A DNA stretch of 64,000 bases, from contig JAWZYV010013269.1 of NCBI GenBank assembly GCA_038373885.1, positions 80,573 through 144,572 of the forward strand. The letters run 5' to 3'. The notes under the pieces are model-generated. The model was not told where the DNA came from. It was given only the letters and a program-made list of their open reading frames with translations, and made no database searches. The DNA comes from Cheiracanthium punctorium. Lineage: Eukaryota > Arthropoda > Arachnida > Araneae > Cheiracanthiidae. Every line of letters starts with the position of its first letter. Positions within the stretch are counted from its first letter, which is position 1. The position numbers and the translations under genes are program-made. This document shows, piece after piece, positions 14,701 to 23,900 of this stretch.

Positions 14701-14936
14701 TCAAATAACTTTGTACAATTTTTTCATAATATTTTATGTATTCGTGACACACATAAAAGACTTCCACCACTTTTTTCAGTTAAAAAATGCATGACAATTA
14801 TGCTTGAGAATTTCTCTATTTAATTCTCCAATTCTATAAGATTCAAAATAGACTTTTGAGATTTTACAATTTGAGTTTTTTTTAATTATTTACAAATTTT
14901 AAGATATTAGATTACATTTATGATTTTTGAAAATTG

Positions 14937-14984
<48 letters not shown>

Positions 14985-17900
14985 TGAAATTTTCCTAAAA
15001 GACCTGTTTGTGTGTAAGAGTCAGTATTAATGATTATAACATACAATTTTACTTAAAACGAAGAGATGTAATAATTTTACTTTATTGATTAGTAAAGTTA
15101 ATAATAAGTATTCTAAATGCATGTATAGTACATAGCATGAAAGTAAGGTATATTTTCCAAACCTGTATGCGTACAAAAGTTAAAGGATAAAAGGTATTTT
15201 ACACTTTATAACAGATGCTGTGAAGAATTCATTCATTACAAAAACACCTTTTTTAACTGCCATATCTTGCTTCTAATTTATTAAATATATGTTAAGTTGA
15301 AAATTTTCTTTATTAACTAGGGATTAAACGATCCGGATGTTGCTGTAAAATACTACCGTGACGTTTTAAGTTATGAAGCTATAGATGTAGAAGCCATAGC
15401 TTGCATTGCTGCTAATCATTTTTATTCAGATCAACCAGAGGTTGCTTTACGATATTATAGGTAAAAATATTTATTCTATGCTTACAGTTCTACGCATCTC
15501 TATTTATTTATTTTTGCTTCTGAAAAAAATATAATGAAAAGAGGACAAGGTTTCTTTTCATTTAACTGGTCATATTTATTTTGTAAAATTTTGTTTTGAA
15601 AATTACCTTTAAAAACAGAATTTTACAGCATTTTGTCCATCAAGACAATCTCCTTACGTAGGTATACATTGATGAGGGAAAATACATATACATGCTGGAA
15701 ACAAAATCCCTTTCAAAAAAAAAAAAAATCTTAATCTGAGTTACATTAATCATACAAAATATCAGTAGAAAATATAAATGTATAACTTAGATGGTAACTA
15801 ATCATTTAATTAACTTTGCTTTAACTAACATATTTCCAGACAACAAACATAATAATTGATAATTTAATTTATGAAATTGAATGGTATAACATTTGTGTCT
15901 CTAACATGTCAAAAAAATTGGTATAGCTTTTATTTTGTATGCTAAATGTGTGATAAACTTTGTTTTTTGCATTCTAAAGACTTATCTGCAGTTTTATGTC
16001 TGATTCAGAATAACTTATCCGATGAAAAGGAGATTTAACACAGTAATTTTAATTAAAATATTGATAAATATAATATAATCAAGAAATGTAGAAATAATTC
16101 ATCCCTCCATGATCATGCCTTGAAAAGCTTTCTTTCATTTAACTCCTAGCAGAATGCGAATCTAAGATCAAAGATTTCCTTTTTTAACTAATCATTCGCC
16201 TCCTGTTGAAATCCATTAAATGAAAGATTAATACTGGAAATTCTATTTTTAAAATTAAACTTTGGTCTTGTGCTGTTAATTCCCTTCTTCTTTTGTTTAT
16301 ATTCTGACAAATGTATCTTACTTTCTTTTAGAATCATTACAGTAGTACTCGACTATGCAATCTTATTCCCTGTATCTTTAATTAGCCCATGCAAGCTATC
16401 GAGCCAGTAGATAATTAAACTGAATACACGCAATTATGCAGCTTTACATGTCTTGTTATTTTAGCTGAGTTTATAATGTTTAGGTTTCTACAGTTCTTAA
16501 AAGGTGATTTGTATCACAAAAGTTGAATAACATTAACAAACTATTAGGCACAAAGCTGATTTAGAAAAAAAATGGGGGAATTCATAGCTGCCAACCTCTA
16601 CATATAAAATAGTGTAGCGTTCATTCATAATATAAAAATCTATATGGAGTGATACACATATGTAATATAAACATGGCTATTTTAAATCAGAAATATGTTA
16701 CCGTTTTCATTAATAAATATAACATGAACACTTTGCAAATCTTTTAGGTAATATAGCAAATCTTTCAGGTAGACTTGACCTTAAAAATCAGCTGCAATGC
16801 GTAAAAAATTATTAAGTGTATCAAAATGTAAAAAGATTGAAATTTACTTCTGCTTCTATAAGTAAATTTTGAAGACTGAAAAATCAGTTTTTTAATTAAT
16901 TATAAGATTTCTGGAGCAAATTAAAAATATCAGACAAACACCGGCAAAATCAGAGCACTAGACAGCTATGGAAATTGAGCAGAGTTTATTCTTTTTATTT
17001 TAAAAAGCAAATTTACTAGTTCAGCTACCATCAATACCACAACTAGATTTTTTTTCACCTCTTTAATTATTGCACTTCACAGATTAAAAATCTGTATGCA
17101 TAATATAATAATCGCTATTAAAAAAACTTGTTTTGGAGTGCAACCTAAAACTATTACTGATAACCATCTCTGGGCTTTATTACATGGATGTGTGGCCCTC
17201 AAAAATAAATTTAATCATCAATCGAAATGTTGCCTATATGCACTGCCAAGAAGTAATTTATCACTTACATAAAATCCCATAAAACTGATCAAATTGAATA
17301 ATTTATTCTTTATTTCAATGTGTTTGCTTACCCCACCTACTTTTTTAGTTAAAAATGTAGGTTCACCTCTGAATTTTTTCTGAAACAAGCTAAATATAAA
17401 TGAGTTAATAATTCACTACATAAGAAAATATTTTGTAAAAAAAAAAAAAAAAAATATTGACATATAAAATTTCCTTTATATGCATTATTTTTTATCCAGG
17501 GAATAATTCTGGGTTTAGCTGGTGACTTTTTTGTCGCCAACGTCTAACCTTGGTGACTTTTTTTTTTTTTTTTTTTTTTCTTTCTTGCCAAACATAACAT
17601 AAATATACGTATTTATATAAGAAAAATAAACGAAAAACTACAATACACTTACTTATCTGTACACCTTATTAAAATATTTGTACACATATTTCAAATGCAA
17701 TTAAAAATAAAATGAAAATAAACTAAACATTACACACACATCTACATAAACTGAACACACAAAAGTTACACTATTAAAATCAGGATAAAATCAAAACTCA
17801 TTACAAACAACTCAAAAATCCTCATCTGTTGATTCACATTAAATTAAAAAAATGTATGTGAATTCTGCAAATTGATAGCAATCCTGTGTATCAAATAAAA

Positions 17901-20900
17901 TCATCCATGTCTCTTATAACCTTAAAAATTTCCATCTATCCTTCCCAGTTCACAAAAAATCCAAGTTACAAAATACTAAAACTTTCATATAAATACGGAT
18001 CATAAAACAATAAAAATTCTCAATGTCAAACCAATATACATGACAGCAAGAAATAAACAAAAGCACACACATCAATTTTCCCACTGAATTCCTTATTTAA
18101 TGGCCTTAACGTACGTTTTTATTTGTGAACATGCCTTTATCACAAAATAAATTCATAAAGAGTATTCAAATAACCAGAAGAACTTCAACCTAACACGAGC
18201 GCGCTAATTATTCTTCACAACAAACATTTTCAGCTTTATACCAGTATTCACTCCATTGAGGATTAGCATCTTAAAATAAAACAAATTCGCAAGAGTTCTA
18301 CACAACTTATCTATATTCAATATAAAAATAACCAGAAATTTTACTTCCTTAAAAAAAAAAAAAAAGAAATTCAAAAACTTCAAATTTTAAACTTCAGCAT
18401 TCCTCAACAAACGTGCATGTTGAATTATGGGTTGGGTCTCGACAGTTAAATCCTTTCAACCAATCACATAATTCCTTCAAACTTATTCGGTTCCCAGTTA
18501 ATTTCTTGACCAATCACATAATTTCTAATGACATCATGTAACAACAACACAACTTTGCAAAAAGGGTTGCTAAATTCCTCATCTCGATTGGCAACGATGA
18601 CACATCTGTTTACTTATCGTAAGCTTTGGTGACCTGCCCCCGTTTATGGAATTCATCCCTTTATCCAAATTATATACATAACTACTTTGTTGTTTTAGAT
18701 AATGAGCAAAGTTGTTTAACAATCTTGTAATTTTTATTTGGTTATTGTTAATTGCTTGGCTACTGTATAGTAAAAATTAAACACATCTTTAAATGTATTG
18801 TGCATTAATACTACCCTATTTACTTTCTCTTTCTGAACAGGAGACTACTACAAATGGGAGTTTGTAACAGTGAACTGTACAACAACTTGGCGCTTTGCTG
18901 TTTCTATTCTCAACAGCATGATATGGCCGTAATGTGTTTTGAAAGAGCTCTAGCACTGGCATCCGATGAGACATTGTCAGATGTATGGTACAACATTGGT
19001 CACTTGGCACTGGTAACAAAAATGATGTCTTCCATTCTGCAATACCCTTAACAATTTCTGAATTTAAATAAACTTATAAAAGTCCATTTTACAGGGAATT
19101 GGTGACAAAAATCTTGCTACTCAGTGCCTAAGGCTTGCATTGGTAGCAAATAACGACCATGCAGAGTCCTACAATAATTTAGGAGTTATTGAAGGAACTA
19201 AAGGAAATTTAGATCAGGTATACATTATCTCATTCTGAAAGCATTAGTTTTGTATTCAATTTTAGTAGTGCACATTTTTTTTTTTCAAACAATGGTCTGT
19301 ATTGAGATACTTTTCACTTAATATTAGAGAGAAAAAACTAACATCATTTTTGTGTAAGTATATTAATATTTCACCAAACCAAAGCAACAGAAATTAATTA
19401 TATGAAAGTTGACATGCATGTGAGGTTTGTAAAAGAGTTTTCCAAAAGGGTCATTCCATGCCAGATCAACCAGGCCATGACATCATCCGTCACAGATTTT
19501 CATGATATTTGGTACATATATACAATTTTTAATGCTGATTACAAATATATCAATTATTTTGAGATTAATTAAGGGATTCAAATGTTATGAGCTCTCAAAG
19601 TTCAGATGAGATGCCCTGTCGGACGCCATCTTGAATGACACTTATACACACATAAATAGTCATTACTTCTTAAAATTTGTACAACAAACTTCAAATTTGT
19701 GTTGTTTTGATCAGAAGAAAATATACTTTTACTTAAGCAAGATCAATATTGTACAACTTTATTACAGTAACTGTAAAATCCGTTTATTTCTCATTTTTTG
19801 GTTGACAGAGTAAATAACTTCAACAGCTAATTTCGTGAAGTGCTCCATTTTCAATTTCCAACAAATTTTATACACAAATAGTTAAAAGTATGCTATAATA
19901 TCTGATTAAAAAATTTTTATGGGTACTTTACAGATAAAGTTTTTAAAAATAAAATTCTGAACAAGTACACACATCTTTATTACAGTGCATTGTACTATTT
20001 TCTTAAAGATCATTTATCCATAGAATTACATTTTTAAAAAGTATATACAATTTACTGATAGTATAAGATTGTTTTTTGATGTTTCTATAAATTTTATTCC
20101 AACAAGCTTTGAAGAAGAAATAAAGAAACTCACTAAATAGAAACAGGCCCACTTTATACTTTCTTTTAAAGAAAAAATACTTTTTGCAGAAAAAGAATAC
20201 ACTTTATCAAATAAACTACATTTTCTAATCTAAAAATGATAAATAAGTGTTTTTCCCTTAGCAGGCTTTTTTCGCATAAGAACAACCAGCATTTTAATGA
20301 CTGTCATTTTATCTCTCAACACCCTGTATTGAAAAATGTGTCCCAAAAATGCGACATAATTTTACATGCATTTAAATACTATTAGTTCACAACAGCTTTG
20401 ATCTATTGTTACAATATTTCGTAAGCTGTAGAATATGCCTCACATGTATTTTTTACATATTTTAAATACTATTAGTTCACAACAGCTTTAATCTATTGTT
20501 ATACTATTTCCTAATCTGTAGAATATGCATCCCATGTATTTTTCTATAAATAGGTTACACTCATAAAAATTTCAACATAGGATTACCGGGCGAAATACGC
20601 GAAAGATGAGCGATAAAATGACATAGTCAAGTAATATCGTTTTAATATGGCAATAATGAAACTAAAAAATTAGGGGGGTTCAGAGGGATCTCCCCCTGAC
20701 AAGGCTCTAACAGCCGAGTTTTTTTAATGACAAATCAATACAGCTTTCTCGTATATTTAATTAAAAAAATATTTCACTTAATGAAATTGAATTCACAATC
20801 TTAAAATCGTTATGCATTCTGTTTTTAAATAAACATTCAAAAATAAGTATTGAAAGCTGCAAAAAATTATATGAAATGTAACTACTAAAAAAAAAAGCAA

Positions 20901-23900
20901 GAAGCATAGTAAAAAACAAAATCAAACATGCCCTGCCTCAGGGAGCAGAAAGATTATTTGTCATGGTATAACTATATATACAGCTGAAGAATCTATATAT
21001 ACTTTTAAATGATAAGCTATAATAAATAAATATGTGTATGTATAAATATTAGCTGGATATCATTTAAAAATAGAAAAGCTCTAATTGATTTTTATTTATT
21101 GCCACATTGATTGAACCAGTGAATGATTCTTTACTCAGTTGATAGTTACTACTTCCTGTGGCAGTGTGCACATCAACTTTATATAAAAGCATATTGAGGG
21201 CAATAAATGAACGGAGATGGTCTACAAGGATACACACATTTAACTGCATTGTCACCATCATTATTTGCTTTTTTTGCCAATTACCTATGTTTGTCATAAA
21301 CGCAAGCTACATATGATTAGTACGCCAGTTGTACCCACTATCTGTTATATAGTGACAAATCAAACTCTTAAAATACAAACTTGTCCATCTGAACATATTT
21401 TTTCCCTAGCTATACGGATACAAAATAATGCAAGTTGTGAGTGTCTGTAATAGTTGTAACTTTCTCAAAATGCTTAGATAGCTGCATACATAAAATTAAT
21501 TGTAATATCTTTTTACATGAAGTAAAAATCTGTGAAGATATTTCAGGTTTCTCCCCGGGCTCTCTGGCAAGGCACATAGCCCAACAAGTTTCACTGACCG
21601 ACCAGCAGAAAAATCAGAATATCATTTCGAATGTTCTTTAATTTGACAGGATTACACATTACAGCTTCATAATGCTGCCTGGATGACCAAAAGTTCTGGG
21701 GAGGTCAGTGAATTTACTTTCATATAAGAACACAGTATAATCTCAGTACCTTCAAATTTTACTCCTGTTATCTATCAAAGGATTTCCGGATTTTGCTTAC
21801 TCCAACCTTTGACACTATATTTTTCCTGAGCATTTGTTTGAAATATTTTCATTTATACTACAAAAATATCAAACTTTTAATGAAAATATAATATTAATTA
21901 TAAAATTAGCAGTTAACTTAACAAAAATTTAGTGAGTTTAAATAAAAAGCCAAGAAGTGAAAAATACTACATATTATATCTAAACAAAGTAAATATTAGA
22001 TGTTGTACGTATTGTCATTTATTTGCAGTTGCTTAGGAGAGTTATGACACCTGCTCTCATAAGCTAGTACTAAAACTGTTTTTAATTATTGAATGATAGC
22101 CGTAACTTGCCTTACACTGGCAATATGCTGACATGGTTCATAAAAAAGAGAAAATGCGATTTCATAAATCCAGATAGAATAACATAATAAAAATCTACAA
22201 TATATCAAGAATATATGAAGTTATCATGAAAGTAAATATCTTTTTCAAATAATTAGGTATCAGCTAATGCTTATAGTACATACAATTATAATGCTTATCA
22301 TTTACTACTGTATATTTATACAAATACAATGACAAATGATGTTCCTGTTTCCTAAGATGATATGTATGATTTTATATTTTCGTTATACATCTTGCTTTTT
22401 CTCCTGATGTTTAGACTTCATACTATAATTTGCAGATCTCACTTTGGATATACATCTTTAAATGTTTCACTATAAATTAATTACATAAAGGTTGTCAATT
22501 CTATTAAGTAAAAAAGTATTTTTATTAAATATGTGTGAAAGCTGATTTGATTTGTCATTAAAATTGCTGGTTAATCTTATTTGAAATTCACCTGCTAGAA
22601 AAAAAAAAATCACTTATTTATCATTTTTAGATTAGAAAATGTAGTTTATTTGAAAAAGTGTATTCTTTTACTGCAAAAAGTATTGTTTCTTTAAAAGGAA
22701 GTGGACCTGTTTCTATTTAGTGAGTTTCTTTATTTTTCCTTCAAAGCTTGTTGGAATAAAATTTGTAGAAACATCAAAAACACTTTTATACTATCAGTAA
22801 AATTGTGTATATATTTTTTGAAAATGTTATTATATAGATAAATTATCTTTAAGAAAATAGTACAATGCACTGATAATAAGGATGTGTACTTGTTCAGAAT
22901 TTTATTTTTAAAAACTTTATCTGTAAAATACTGATCAAAATTTTTTACTAAGATGTTGTAACATACTTTTAACTACTTATGTGCAAAATTTGGTGGAAAT
23001 TGAAAATAGAGCACTTCACGAAATTAGCTGTTGAAGTTATTCACTCTGTCAACCAAAAAATGAGAAATAAATGGATTTTACGGTTACTGTAATAAAGTTG
23101 TACAATATTGATCTTGCTTAAGTAAATGCATGTTTTCTTCTGATCAAAACAACACAAATTTGAAGTTTGTAGGACAAATTTTTAGAAAGTTATGGCTATT
23201 TATGTGTATATAAGTGTAATTCAAGATGGCGTACAACTGGGCATCTCATCTGAACTTTGAGAGCTCATAACTTTTGAATCTCTTAATCTCAATATAATTG
23301 CTATATTTGTGATCAGCATCAAAAGTTGTACATATGTACCAAGTTTCATCAAAATACATGATGGATGGTGTCATTTTCGAAGAATTTTGGTTGATTTGAA
23401 ATGGAATGACCCAAAATTCAAATTCCATGGAGATTAAGGGTTCTTATCACATATCTGAAAATAAAATAAATTAATAGAAAAAAACCTACAAAATTTCTGT
23501 ATAATGTAACAAACACAAATACCTAAAATTCAATTCAAGACATTCTGAAATTAGCCCTTCAAGCAGAATGGGTGATAGATAACCTTCCCCTTCTTGAAAG
23601 AAAAAAAAAAGTAATCCCTGGAATTCATGCTTTGAAATGTTAAAAAACATGAACCCAATATCCGAACATAACTTAATTGTAACTAAAAACTTGCTAAAAG
23701 TTTGTGTGAATTTAATATTAAAAAGAAAAATATTTTAAAAATCCAGTAACTCCTAAGATAAGTCTTTTCTACAACTTTCTTTTCACTAGTCATCTGTGGA
23801 TTAGCAACAGCTGTAAAGACCTAGTTGCCAATTCTAGTATATCCTATTTATTAAAAAATAAGCAGTGGCAAGTGATGCACTAACTAAAAATTTTATCTGT

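Noticed and set aside
21653..21700. Exon-like ACAG...GAG|GTCAGT segment in the long TTC8 intron
   Set aside because: It matches no TTC8 residue, the flanking exons already join in phase without it, and it lies in the fold-back element's core.
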